Shown piece after piece: positions 25,839 through 34,320 of a stretch of DNA of 37,843 nt (position 1 is the stretch's first letter; the number at the start of each line of letters is the position of its first letter). The stretch is taken from NCBI GenBank assembly GCA_903895855.1, contig CAITVN010000079.1, forward strand, positions 1 to 37,843, written 5' to 3'. The DNA comes from Oligoflexia bacterium. GTDB lineage: Bacteria; Bdellovibrionota; UBA1018. The notes under the pieces were generated by a model, which ran no database searches, was not told where the DNA came from, and worked only from the letters and a program-made list of their open reading frames with translations. Position numbers and translations under genes: made by a program.

Positions 25839-26921
25839 ATGAAGTGGTTGAACATTTTGGGGTTGTTAGGGGTGATTTCAGGTAGCGCTTTTGCCGAAGG
25901 AATTTCGGTGAAAGCGGCCGATCCGGCAAGAAATTGTCAAAATTGTCACGCCCAGATCAAGTCGCGACTGCATTTTTCAGATGGAAGCAGCCAAACCTTG
26001 CAAGTAGATGAGACTCAATTGAACGATTCGATTCACGGGGGCAGGCTCGGCTGCAGTGACTGTCACCAAGAAAAATGGGGGAACACCCACCCGAGTGTCG
26101 AGTCAAGAAGTGTCAGAGATTTTAGCATTAAACAGTCTGAGACTTGCAAACGCTGTCACTTTGCACATTATACCCGCCAAGTTGATGGCATTCATTTCAA
26201 GCTTCTCAATCAAGGGCGAACCGATGCCCCCACTTGTGTTGATTGTCACGGTGCTCACGATGTTAAAGATCCCAAAAATCCTCGCGTAGTGATGAACCGT
26301 AAGTGTGGAGCCTGTCACAAAGAGGTGATGAAGACCTACGAAAATTCAATTCATGGCAAGGGATTGGTCGAGGCCAACCAAGATCATCCGTTGTGTATTG
26401 ACTGTCACGGAGCCCACAAAATTGAAAAGTCCGATGAAATGAATTTTCGAGTTTCGGTGCATCTGGTTTGTGGCAAGTGTCACGGTGATGCTGAGCGAAT
26501 GAAGAAATACAATTTGAATCCCAACGTCTTGTCTACCTATCTTGACGATTTTCACGGCATGTCTAATCAGTTCTATCAAACTCAAGGTAAAGACGGTGCA
26601 CAGGCAAAGAAATATTTTGCTACTTGTACCGACTGTCATGGCGCTCATGATGTGCAGTCGCTTCGAAATAAAGACTCCGCCGGCCAGGTTCGCAAAAAGG
26701 TGATTAAAACTTGTGTCTCTTGCCATAAAACAGGCAAGGACTGGTTGGCTGATGCTTGGCTATCACATCAAAAACCAACTCGCGAGACTGCTCATTGGGT
26801 ATGGGGAGTTAAAAAATTCTACAGTTTTCTCATTCCCCTAATTATGGCTGGACTGCTTCTGCACATACTTTTGCATCTCTGGAAATTGAGATCAAATCGA
26901 TCGAAGGGAAAACAAAAATGA
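25839..26921 (+). CDS. Nonaheme cytochrome c, membrane-anchored
   Basis: A 360-residue exported multiheme cytochrome. The signal peptide ends near FAEG. Nine CXXCH motifs start at C33, C72, C103, C133, C156, C186, C211, C263 and C292, several as CxDCHGAHD, the cytochrome c3/NrfB-like style. A C-terminal membrane helix (327-347, FLIPLIMAGLLLHILLHLW) anchors it. It overlaps the following cytochrome b gene by 4 bases (ATGA), so the products likely form a quinol-oxidising or quinone-reducing complex. Electron acceptor unknown. Confidence 0.9.
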   Translation: MKWLNILGLLGVISGSAFAEGISVKAADPARNCQNCHAQIKSRLHFSDGSSQTLQVDETQLNDSIHGGRLGCSDCHQEKWGNTHPSVESRSVRDFSIKQSETCKRCHFAHYTRQVDGIHFKLLNQGRTDAPTCVDCHGAHDVKDPKNPRVVMNRKCGACHKEVMKTYENSIHGKGLVEANQDHPLCIDCHGAHKIEKSDEMNFRVSVHLVCGKCHGDAERMKKYNLNPNVLSTYLDDFHGMSNQFYQTQGKDGAQAKKYFATCTDCHGAHDVQSLRNKDSAGQVRKKVIKTCVSCHKTGKDWLADAWLSHQKPTRETAHWVWGVKKFYSFLIPLIMAGLLLHILLHLWKLRSNRSKGKQK

Positions 26922-27703
26922 AAAATCTATCTAAAACTTCAAAGATTCCAAAAATCATTGAGCTCGAAGATGGCACCACTTTGATTGAACGGTTCTCTTC
27001 GGTCCGTAGGTTTGAACATTGGTTTGCGGTGATCATTTTTCTATTTTTGGCAACCACGGGCCTGCCTCAAAAATACTACACGACCGAGTGGGCCGCAGAG
27101 TTGCTTAGGTGGTTTGGTGGGCTTGATCAGTTGCGAGGTGCCCATCGACTTTTTGGTCTCTTTTTTTGCACTCACCTGGTCATTCACTTACTCAACATCG
27201 TGCTTGAGGTCATGCGAGATCACATTCGAATGACCTTATTTCCGACACGAAAAGATCTCAGTGATATGGTTCAAACTATTTCGTATTACCTGGGGCATCG
27301 AGAGAAGCAGCCCATCTACCCCAAATTTGACTACCGCCAGAAGTTTGAATACCTCGCGATTGTGTTGTGTTCGATAGTCATGGCGGTGTCAGGTCTTGTA
27401 CTCTTTTTTCCTATTGAATTGATGCAGGTGATGTCAGGTGAAGTGATCCTAGTTGCACGCGAAATGCATTCGAGTCAGGCGGTGCTCGCTCTTTTATTGA
27501 TCATCATTTGGCACCTCTATGGGGCACAGCTTTCGCCAGAAGTATTTCCTGGCAACGCCTCGATCGTGCACGGCTACATGACGAAGCAAGAGCTGGCGCG
27601 TAAGCATGGGGCTGAGTACGAGCGTCTTTTTGGGCCTCTTGACGGTCAATCAGTGCCTCGACAGGCTCGAGAGTCTTCTCATGAAAAGAAGGAGGGCGTA
27701 TGA
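26918..27703 (+). CDS. Cytochrome b (formate dehydrogenase gamma / b561-like) subunit
   Basis: A 261-residue integral membrane protein with four helices and histidines placed as di-heme ligands: RFEHWFAVIIFLFLATTG, GAHRLFGLFFCTHLVIHLL, a third helix YLAIVLCSIVMAVSGLVLFF, and EMHSSQAVLALLLIIIWHLY. This is the FdnI/HydC-like diheme b fold that exchanges electrons with the quinone pool. It is translationally coupled to the nonaheme cytochrome upstream and the 58-residue protein downstream (ATGA overlaps on both sides). Confidence 0.85.
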   Translation: MKNLSKTSKIPKIIELEDGTTLIERFSSVRRFEHWFAVIIFLFLATTGLPQKYYTTEWAAELLRWFGGLDQLRGAHRLFGLFFCTHLVIHLLNIVLEVMRDHIRMTLFPTRKDLSDMVQTISYYLGHREKQPIYPKFDYRQKFEYLAIVLCSIVMAVSGLVLFFPIELMQVMSGEVILVAREMHSSQAVLALLLIIIWHLYGAQLSPEVFPGNASIVHGYMTKQELARKHGAEYERLFGPLDGQSVPRQARESSHEKKEGV

Positions 27704-27876
27704 ATACCTTTCTCTCTTCGGTTTTTGCCTCAGAACTCGGCCCTGTTTTGGTGACTGAAACCACGACACGTCAGCCAGGCGAAGACTTCAGTTACCTCTT
27801 TAGTTATGGTTTTCTTTTCTGTTGCGCTCTGATTATTTTTTTTCAGGTCATAATAGAAAGGAGAAATTCTAAATGA
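27700..27876 (+). CDS. 58-residue single-span membrane protein
   Basis: A short gene between cytochrome b and the heptaheme cytochrome. It begins MNTFLSSVFASELGPVLVTE, and residues ~32-53 (YLFSYGFLFCCALIIFFQVI) form one membrane helix followed by ERRNSK. It has stop/start overlaps with both neighbours: the upstream TGA is inside ATGA at 27700-27703, and its own TGA overlaps the next ATG at 27873. GAAGGAGG lies just upstream. Coupling at both ends supports a real gene. Probably a small subunit or assembly factor of the cytochrome complex; the family is unknown to me. Confidence 0.78.
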   Translation: MNTFLSSVFASELGPVLVTETTTRQPGEDFSYLFSYGFLFCCALIIFFQVIIERRNSK

Positions 27877-29027
27877 GTCGCCTAATTGGATTTTTTCTTT
27901 TTTTACTCATTCGAGGTCTCATATCTGACGCAAATGCGGCAGCGCCAGAGTCTTTGGTGTCGCCAGTAGACGCGAAAAAAACGCAAGACTGTATGAAGTG
28001 CCACGCAGACCCCAAGATAAAGGGCTCACTTGGCCGGTACACCTACATCGATCCTGCCCTATTTTCCGAAACCACTCATGCGATCAAAGGGTGTGTTTCG
28101 TGTCACACAGCGAGCGAGAAGCATCCCGATGATGGTCTAAGGGTTTCAAGAGTGAAGTGTGACAGTTGTCACGAAAGTGCAGTCAAAGAATATTTGGCGA
28201 GTGCCCACTTTGATCACGCGTCTTGCACCAATTGCCACAACCCCCACAATGCCAAGAGTCTGGCGGTGGTGACGTCGACGCAAATGAATGGTCAATGCAC
28301 CAACTGTCACAAGCCTGATAAAGTTTATGTGCGCCACTCAAGCTGGCTTCCACAGACGGTGTCGCATCTTGAGAAGTTGCCTTGCATTTCTTGCCATAGC
28401 GACACAAAAGAGTTTGTCATTGCGATGTATGTCGAAAAACGTGCGGCCAATGGCAACTATGAGCCCATGACTCAAAAAGAAATGGCCGTGGTGGTTCGAG
28501 ATGGTCAAATGATATCTCGCATTGTCGACGATAATGGCGACGAGAAAATCTCGCTTGCCGAGTTGCGCCGCTTTAATTTTGATTCGCGTCCGAGTGGAAT
28601 TCGGCTGCAGTCGATGGTCTTACCGAAGAAGGTTTCGCATCGAATTCAGGTTTTCAAGAGTCGTTTTGACTGTATTTCATGTCACGGATCGGCTCCCGAC
28701 TCTAAACAATCAGCGTTTGTCTTGTTTCCCGATTCACGGGGTGAGCGGTGGACTCGCATGACTGTTGAAGAGGGCGCCGCTCTCGATGTTCTCTACGGAA
28801 CTCCAGATTTTTACATGGTCGGTGCGTCGGCGACCAGAAGCCCATGGATGTCAGCTATCGGACTGCTCATTGTTTCTGGTGGCGGTGGTGCCGCTGGTCT
28901 GCACCTATTTTTTCGAGTCAGAACCCGATCAAGGCGTTTGAAATTGCATACAACAGAAAATGCGCACAAGAAGGGCCCTGAAAAGCATGAAAGCCACAAT
29001 AATCATGAAGGGGAGTCTCAATCATGA
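27873..29027 (+). CDS. Heptaheme cytochrome c with EF-hand-like loop
   Basis: A 384-residue exported cytochrome with signal peptide (cleavage near ANAA). Seven CXXCH motifs start at C40, C74, C96, C118, C142, C171 and C267. Between hemes 6 and 7, residues 219-230 (DDNGDEKISLAE) fit the 12-residue EF-hand calcium loop: D1, N3, D5, I8, S9, E12, with Glu in place of the usual Gly at position 6. A membrane helix follows at ~325-347, then a basic His-rich tail. It overlaps both neighbours by 4 bases and presumably passes electrons to or from the following cytochrome b. Confidence 0.88.
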   Translation: MSRLIGFFLFLLIRGLISDANAAAPESLVSPVDAKKTQDCMKCHADPKIKGSLGRYTYIDPALFSETTHAIKGCVSCHTASEKHPDDGLRVSRVKCDSCHESAVKEYLASAHFDHASCTNCHNPHNAKSLAVVTSTQMNGQCTNCHKPDKVYVRHSSWLPQTVSHLEKLPCISCHSDTKEFVIAMYVEKRAANGNYEPMTQKEMAVVVRDGQMISRIVDDNGDEKISLAELRRFNFDSRPSGIRLQSMVLPKKVSHRIQVFKSRFDCISCHGSAPDSKQSAFVLFPDSRGERWTRMTVEEGAALDVLYGTPDFYMVGASATRSPWMSAIGLLIVSGGGGAAGLHLFFRVRTRSRRLKLHTTENAHKKGPEKHESHNNHEGESQS

Positions 29028-29719
29028 ATCATTCAATACAAAAGCCGATGCAGAAAGTTCTCTTCACTTCAGTCTTCGTGCGAATATGGCATTGGATCAA
29101 CGCTTTGAGTATCGTCACGTTGATTTTGACGGGCTTACAGGTCAGATTTCCTGAGGGCATGACCTTATTTGGCGATTACCGCAATGCTGTTGCCCTTCAC
29201 AACACGGCCGGCATCACGGCGTGTGTTTGTTTTTTGTTTTGGGTCATTTATTACGGCGAGGCGGCTCGAACTCTCGTCAAATTTTATGTGCCGACGAAGC
29301 GAGATCTCTGGCCCGGATTAATCGCGCAGGGTCGATTTTATGTGTGGGGCTTTTTTCAAGGCGAGCCCCATCCTTATGAAACGACTCTTGATCAGCGATT
29401 TAATCCACTGCAGAAGTTGGGTTACTTTGCTGTGATGTTCGTGTTGGTTCCCGTGATTTGTTTGTCTGGCTTGCTGCTTTTCAATATTCCAGAGCTTCGC
29501 CAGTGGTTGTTCTTGGTGGGAGGAATTAAACTGCTCATTGGCATTCACTTCTTAGTGGGTGCGAGTTTTCTCGCTTTTCTCTTTGTTCACATTTACTTAG
29601 CGACTATGGGTCACACCATTTTTGCACATTTCAAGCCGATGTGGACCGGGTGGGAGACTCTCGAGTCACCTCATTCTTCTGAAAATGACGTTAAACAGGG
29701 GGGTGCCGAACCTAAGTGA
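29024..29719 (+). CDS. Second cytochrome b (b561 / FdnI-like) subunit
   Basis: A 231-residue protein with four membrane helices: RIWHWINALSIVTLILTG, LHNTAGITACVCFLFWVIYY, YFAVMFVLVPVICLSGLLLF and IHFLVGASFLAFLFVHIYLA. Histidines in helices 1, 2 and 4 (HW, LHN, GIHF, VHIY) fit b-heme ligation. It is the last gene of the coupled operon. It is related in architecture to the cytochrome b at 26.9 kb, so the operon carries two cytochrome c plus cytochrome b modules. Confidence 0.85.
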   Translation: MNHSIQKPMQKVLFTSVFVRIWHWINALSIVTLILTGLQVRFPEGMTLFGDYRNAVALHNTAGITACVCFLFWVIYYGEAARTLVKFYVPTKRDLWPGLIAQGRFYVWGFFQGEPHPYETTLDQRFNPLQKLGYFAVMFVLVPVICLSGLLLFNIPELRQWLFLVGGIKLLIGIHFLVGASFLAFLFVHIYLATMGHTIFAHFKPMWTGWETLESPHSSENDVKQGGAEPK

Positions 29720-29739
29720 ATGCAACTACTCTTTTCGCA

Positions 29740-29879
29740 TTGACTCAGGTCTGCACGGGGTTAAAGTAAAAATTTTGGCTTTATCTGACTTGATTCAAAT
29801 GAAAACTAGATCAGGCAGACCGCAAGATCTTGAAGACGTAGCAGCGCTAAAGTTGATTCAAAAAAATGAAAAAAGCTAA
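29740..29879 (+). pseudogene. 3' fragment of a nucleotidyltransferase-like toxin (DUF6036 / AbiEii-like)
   Basis: The open frame ending at 29879 contains VKVKILALSDLIQMKTRSGR followed by PQDLEDVAALKLI. This matches the C-terminal end of MNT/DUF6036-type nucleotidyltransferases, where the same L..LI..K...GRPKDL.D...L pattern occurs. The frame upstream runs into the end of the cytochrome b gene and has none of the catalytic part, so this is a truncated remnant. Confidence 0.55.
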
Positions 29880-29907
29880 TTTGGCTGGTCGAACGCGACC
29901 TAGGTAG

Positions 29908-30138
29908 TTATTCAAAAGCGATCAAATCACACGAGACAGTGGTCTCAGCTCCGAAGCCATTGTTCAGTTTATAGAAGACTTTCAGGATCTCTTACACAGT
30001 CAAGAAGGAAAGCGAAAACTCATCAGTCTTCGGGTGCCTGAGAATCTATTAGAGTTATTCAAAAAAAAGGCCCGCATTAAAGGTCAGCCTTATCAAACGA
30101 CAATTGTGAGTCTCATGCGCGACTGGCTAAAGAAGTAG
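29908..30138 (+). pseudogene. Remnant of a CopG/BrnA-like antitoxin gene without a start codon
   Basis: The open frame after TAG 29905 reads FKSDQITRDSGLSSEAIVQF, then IEDFQDLLHSQEGK, then LISLRVPENLLELFKKKA and QTTIVSLMRDWLKK. The LISLRVPENLLELFK part is the ribbon-helix-helix style of CopG/BrnA antitoxins. No ATG or GTG occurs near the expected N-terminus; the in-frame upstream codon is a stop. Next to the toxin-like fragment, it suggests a decayed toxin-antitoxin pair. Confidence 0.5.
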
Positions 30139-30179
30139 GTCTGAGAGCTTGTGTACTCGAATTTGACTTAGCTTTGAGT

Positions 30180-30235
30180 CTGGTTACCAAAAGTACCTTC
30201 GGCGTCGAAGGTACTTTTGGTTCCTGGCTTGATGT
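30180..30235 (-). terminator. 16-bp perfect hairpin after the serine protease gene
   Basis: ACCAAAAGTACCTTCG and CGAAGGTACTTTTGGT pair perfectly around a 4-base loop (GCGT), two bases from the stop of the reverse-strand protease. CTGGTTACCAAAAGTACC at 30180-30197 recurs in reverse complement at 34299-34316. It acts as a 3'-end hairpin for the protease transcript, though a T-tract is weak. Confidence 0.6.
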
Positions 30236-30236
30236 C

Positions 30237-31358
30237 TTATGCTGATGGTTTCTGTTTCTGGTGTTTTCTTACACGGCTCTGATGGTTTTGATTCTCAGCA
30301 ATTCGTGCTGATTTTTTGTGAGTCTTGACTTCGTGTTTGGCCGCTTTTCTGGCTGCCGGTTTAGCCATTGAGATCTTAGCAGTTTTGTGGAGTCTTTTTT
30401 GTACTGTCTTGGCTATTTTCTTGCCTATTGTCTTGGTTTTTGTATTTGCTTTGCTTTCGGCCACTGTTTTGGCTGTGAGCTGACCTTTCATGTCGCCTTC
30501 ATTGCCAGACTCAAATTTCTTTTCTGTTTTCTTAATCCAAGGCTGATAGGCACTCACTTTCGTGTACACGACCTTGTGCCCACAGTCGTCTGGCGCATTG
30601 TTCGGATAGCTTCGGTTCGTGATGCCGGCCAAGACCGATTTTCCGCCAGAGCGCACATATGCCGGACCCCCTGAGTCACCATGGCAAGCTCCATGGCCGT
30701 GTGATTGATCAAAAATCATTTCGCTTTTGCCTGCTCTCGCGTCGGTAACTTTGACTCGCGTTTTTCGCAAGACTCCGGCGCCCGACTTGTCTCGCGCGTT
30801 TGAGATTCCGTAACCCGCTAGTGTCACTGTTTTTCCTGGCCTGATGCCAGACTCTGTTTGCAGGGTTTCGGTCGGTCGGTAGCCTTTCGGAATGCCACCT
30901 TTAAATTTCACGAGCGCGATGTCACCTTGATCCATTCCTCGTCCGGCATGGGTATTCCATTTCGGATTCACCGCGACCTGGCTCACTTCACGTTTAATTG
31001 ATGATTCGGCTCTTACATTATTGCCGAAGATCATCACGGGTTTAGGTTGGCCAGGGGTGAGGGGTGCTACACAGTGAGCCGCTGTGATGGCGGTGTTTTT
31101 TCCGATGAGGCTCGCCGTGCATAGGGCACCACCTCTGCCGTCGGGTGAGGGTTTGTAAAGCGCAGCCGTTGACTCGCGAATCGGGTCAAACGGGTGCTTC
31201 GCGCGTGCGCTCACCGTTTGATTGCCGACTTCTTCACCACCGATGATGTCAGCGTGTGCGGTCAAGGTGAGTAACTGCGATCCTGTCAAGGCGATCTGAA
31301 TCGCAGCGGAAGCAATCGAGACTAAGGCGCATTTGGTTTTGGTCATTTTAGGGGTCAT
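30237..31358 (-). CDS. Secreted chymotrypsin-fold serine protease (S1) with lysine-rich tail
   Basis: A 373-residue exported protease. Signal peptide ~1-36 (ends TAHA), then IIGGEE, the S1 activation-site style. Triad: H95 in ITAAHCV, D146 in QGDIALV and S229 in CHGDSGGP. The residue six before Ser229 (position 189 of chymotrypsin) is Gly, so trypsin-type Lys/Arg preference is unlikely. Residues ~290-373 form a very basic Lys/Ala-rich tail with no fold I recognise, resembling histone-H1-like tails. AGGAGAAA precedes the ATG. The gene is followed by a strong hairpin. Confidence 0.85.
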   Translation of the reverse strand: MTPKMTKTKCALVSIASAAIQIALTGSQLLTLTAHADIIGGEEVGNQTVSARAKHPFDPIRESTAALYKPSPDGRGGALCTASLIGKNTAITAAHCVAPLTPGQPKPVMIFGNNVRAESSIKREVSQVAVNPKWNTHAGRGMDQGDIALVKFKGGIPKGYRPTETLQTESGIRPGKTVTLAGYGISNARDKSGAGVLRKTRVKVTDARAGKSEMIFDQSHGHGACHGDSGGPAYVRSGGKSVLAGITNRSYPNNAPDDCGHKVVYTKVSAYQPWIKKTEKKFESGNEGDMKGQLTAKTVAESKANTKTKTIGKKIAKTVQKRLHKTAKISMAKPAARKAAKHEVKTHKKSARIAENQNHQSRVRKHQKQKPSA

Positions 31359-31661
31359 GTGAGTTTTCTCCTATTTGAGGGGTGTGTTTTCCGAAAATCG
31401 GACAGGTTGCTCTGTGCAAAAATCGAGCGTCATTTTATTGTCAGGCTATTGTCGGGTAACTGTTGAAGTGATGGGCAAACCTTTCTTGTTCAAAAGTTCC
31501 ACATGCGTTCAACACCGACTGATCAGAGACCGAAAAACAGACGAGAGCAGAGTTCTGAGAAGGGTCAAGTTATTTAGAGAAAGAGAAAAAAATTTGCCCT
31601 CTTCTCAGTACTCTCAATTGATGCTGTAGTAGAGGTGAGCCCTTCAGAGGAGGAGGGAAAT
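31359..31661. promoter_or_regulatory. Divergent intergenic region between the S1 protease and lon, with an inverted repeat
   Basis: About 300 bases with no convincing gene. CTGAGAAGGG (31555-31564) can pair with CCCTCTTCTCAG (31597-31608), leaving a 2-base bulge and a 32-base A-rich loop, shortly before the lon ribosome binding site; it could be a leader hairpin. A second short dyad CCGAAAATCGG lies near 31392, upstream of the protease. No clear sigma-70 or heat-shock promoter was identified. Confidence 0.4.
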
Positions 31662-34163
31662 ATGAGCAAGAAGAAAGACATTCAGCCTGTCAGAGTTCCT
31701 TTACTGCCACTTCGCGATGTCATCATTTTCCCTCACATGGTTGTGCCTCTTTTTGTGGGACGCGAAAAATCAATCAACGCACTTGAAGAGTGTGTTGCCA
31801 AGAAGATGGATCTTTTCTTGGTTGCTCAAAAACAAGCCACCACGGTTAGCCCCGGTGAAGGCGATATTTTTGAAATCGGTACGCTCGGTACCATTCTTCA
31901 GATTTTGAGACTTCCTGATAATACCGTAAAGGTTTTGATTGAGGGTAAGAAACGCGCGCGCATTCTCGAGTACCATGAAGGCGAGCGAATGATTGAAGCG
32001 GTGGTTGAAGAGATTGAAGACAAGTATCAGCCCACCGTCGAACTTGAGGCTCTTGTGCGCTCACTCAAGGGTACGTTTGAAAATTATGTGAAACTCAATA
32101 AGCGCATTCCGCCAGAAATGCTCATGAGTGTGAATTCAATTGAAGATCCGGCCAGGCTTGGCGATCTCATTGTCGCTCACTTGAATCTTAAGCTTGAAGG
32201 CAAGCAAGAAATTCTCGAAGTGCCTGACCCGATCAAGCGCTTAGAAAAATTGCTTGAGCTCATGCAAGGTGAGATCGAAATTCTTCAAGTTGAACGACGC
32301 ATTCGTTCGCGAGTAAAAAAACAGATGGAGCGCTCTCAAAAAGAGTACTACCTCAACGAGCAAATGCAGGCGATTCAAAAAGAGCTCGGCGAGAAAGACG
32401 AATTCAAAGCTGAGATTACAGCTATTGAAAAACAAATTCGTGCGAAGAGCATGAGTAAAGAGGCTCGTGACAAGGCGATGCGCGAGTTGAAAAAACTCAA
32501 AATGATGTCACCGATGTCGGCCGAAGCGACCGTCGTCAGAAACTACATCGACTGGTTAGTCACGATACCTTGGTCAGAATACACTCAAGACCGCAATGAC
32601 CTTCAGCTTGCGAAAGATGTGCTCGAAGAAGATCACTACGGGCTTGATGAAGTCAAAGAACGAATCCTTGAGTACTTAGCCGTTCGCACACTGACTCAAA
32701 GTTCGAAAGGTCAGATACTCTGTTTTGCCGGTCCTCCGGGGGTGGGTAAGACCTCGCTCGCGAAATCGATTGCCAAGTCACTTAATAAGAAATTCGTACG
32801 GGGCTCATTAGGCGGAGTTCGCGATGAAGCCGAGATTCGCGGTCACAGGCGCACTTATGTGGGGGCGTTGCCTGGTAAGATTATTCAGCTTCTCAAAAAA
32901 GCGGGTTCGTCGAATCCGGTTTTCTTGCTCGATGAAGTCGATAAAATGAGTACCGATTTTAGAGGTGATCCGTCGTCGGCTCTGCTCGAGGTATTAGATC
33001 CTGAGCAGAACTCAACGTTCGGTGACCACTATCTCGAAGTCGATTACGATTTGTCAAAAGTGATGTTCGTGCTCACGGCAAATTCGCTTCATTCGATTCC
33101 GAGGCCATTGCTTGATCGCATGGAAGTGATCACGATTTCTGGTTACACTGAGATTGAAAAAGCAGCGATCGTGAAAAAGTACCTCATTACTAAACAGATG
33201 GAGGCCAACGGCCTCAAGCCTGGCGATGTTGAAATTCCATCTGAGACCGTCGATGCGCTCATTCGTCATTACACGCGTGAGTCGGGCGTTCGTAACCTAG
33301 AACGAACGGTTGCAACGATTTGCCGAAAAGTGGCGAAGCGCCTGGTTGATCGTCAGATTGCCGATGAAAAAGCCGGCAAAAAAGTTGGCTCGGCTAAAGC
33401 CAGAACCATCAAGGTATCAGTCGAAGACCTTGAAGAAATGCTTGGGCCACCACGCTATCAGCATGGCAAGGTCGAAGAACATAATGAAATCGGTTTGACC
33501 AATGGTCTAGCCTATACCGAAGTGGGCGGCGATTTGCTTCAGATTGAAGTGTCGGTTGTTCCGGGTAAAGGCCAAGTCAAGATCACGGGTAAACTGGGGG
33601 ATGTGATGCAAGAGTCTGCTCAAACTGCGATGTCGTATGTTCGCGGTCGTGCCGAGGCGCTCGGTCTTGAAACTGACTTTTATCAGCACATTGACATTCA
33701 CTTACACGTACCTGAAGGTGCGGTACCAAAAGATGGGCCGTCTGCGGGCATCACTATGACAACTGCGATCACGAGTGCTCTCATTAAAGTGCCCGTGAAG
33801 CGTGATGTCGCCATGACAGGTGAGGTGACGCTGCGAGGTCGTGTGCTCGGTATTGGTGGGTTGAAAGAAAAACTTTTGGCTGCCAAGATCGGCATGATCA
33901 AAACGGTGCTCATTCCAAAAGACAATTTGCCTGATTTGAAAAAAATTCCGGCAGATGTGCTTGAAGGAATGGAAATCATTCCGGTCGAACACGTCGATCA
34001 GGTTCTGCGTCTGGCGCTTGACCTTGACAAGCCAGAAGAGTTTCTGGTGACCAAGGGCTCGACTTCAAAGATGATGATTCCACACCCAGCAGTGGTGAAA
34101 TCAAAAGTCGCTGCAGTCGTGACCACCAAAAAGCGTCCTCCAGGCGGAGTGAGTAAGCACTAA
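31662..34163 (+). CDS. lon: ATP-dependent protease Lon
   Basis: An 833-residue LonA protease. The N-terminal substrate-binding domain starts at [20 protein letters not shown]; a coiled-coil region spans ~190-290; the AAA+ module has [13 protein letters not shown] (Walker A) and [10 protein letters not shown] (Walker B). The protease domain has the catalytic Ser in [11 protein letters not shown] and Lys in [14 protein letters not shown] 31662 follows GGAGGAGGG and is a better start than GTG 31635. A strong terminator follows. Degrades damaged and regulatory proteins in the cytoplasm. Confidence 0.97.
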   Translation: MSKKKDIQPVRVPLLPLRDVIIFPHMVVPLFVGREKSINALEECVAKKMDLFLVAQKQATTVSPGEGDIFEIGTLGTILQILRLPDNTVKVLIEGKKRARILEYHEGERMIEAVVEEIEDKYQPTVELEALVRSLKGTFENYVKLNKRIPPEMLMSVNSIEDPARLGDLIVAHLNLKLEGKQEILEVPDPIKRLEKLLELMQGEIEILQVERRIRSRVKKQMERSQKEYYLNEQMQAIQKELGEKDEFKAEITAIEKQIRAKSMSKEARDKAMRELKKLKMMSPMSAEATVVRNYIDWLVTIPWSEYTQDRNDLQLAKDVLEEDHYGLDEVKERILEYLAVRTLTQSSKGQILCFAGPPGVGKTSLAKSIAKSLNKKFVRGSLGGVRDEAEIRGHRRTYVGALPGKIIQLLKKAGSSNPVFLLDEVDKMSTDFRGDPSSALLEVLDPEQNSTFGDHYLEVDYDLSKVMFVLTANSLHSIPRPLLDRMEVITISGYTEIEKAAIVKKYLITKQMEANGLKPGDVEIPSETVDALIRHYTRESGVRNLERTVATICRKVAKRLVDRQIADEKAGKKVGSAKARTIKVSVEDLEEMLGPPRYQHGKVEEHNEIGLTNGLAYTEVGGDLLQIEVSVVPGKGQVKITGKLGDVMQESAQTAMSYVRGRAEALGLETDFYQHIDIHLHVPEGAVPKDGPSAGITMTTAITSALIKVPVKRDVAMTGEVTLRGRVLGIGGLKEKLLAAKIGMIKTVLIPKDNLPDLKKIPADVLEGMEIIPVEHVDQVLRLALDLDKPEEFLVTKGSTSKMMIPHPAVVKSKVAAVVTTKKRPPGGVSKH

Positions 34164-34196
34164 AGAGTTCTCTTAGAAAGCCGTTCGTTTCTTCCA

Positions 34197-34240
34197 AAAA
34201 AAAGGGCCTCCTTCTCTTGATTGAGAGGGAGGCCTTTTTA
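34197..34240 (+). terminator. Intrinsic terminator after lon
   Basis: An A-rich 5' arm with GGGCCTCCTTCTC pairs with GAGAGGGAGGCC, loop TTGATT, followed by a T-run (TTTTTA). Near-perfect stem, 34 bases after the lon stop. Confidence 0.9.
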
Positions 34241-34298
34241 ATTCTGTGCCTGTCGAACCAGTCGAGTTTCTGTGCGGGCGACTCACCGCCGCTGCGGA

Positions 34299-34316
34299 GG
34301 TACTTTTGGTAACCAG
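34299..34316 (-). repeat. 18-bp repeat shared with the protease 3' hairpin
   Basis: GGTACTTTTGGTAACCAG is the exact reverse complement of 30180-30197. It lies 4 bases after the stop of the secreted-protein gene at 34321 and is preceded by CCGCCGCTGCGG, so the reverse transcript could form a short hairpin. It looks like a second, partly eroded copy of the same 3'-end element. Confidence 0.55.
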
Positions 34317-34320
34317 GATT

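Noticed and set aside
29622..29739. Open frame continuing upstream of the toxin-like fragment
   Set aside because: It overlaps the end of the well-supported cytochrome b gene in another frame and shows no family similarity before about 29740.
31375..31629. 84-codon forward frame upstream of lon
   Set aside because: Low-complexity basic and serine-rich translation, no SD, lies in the divergent promoter region; more likely non-coding.
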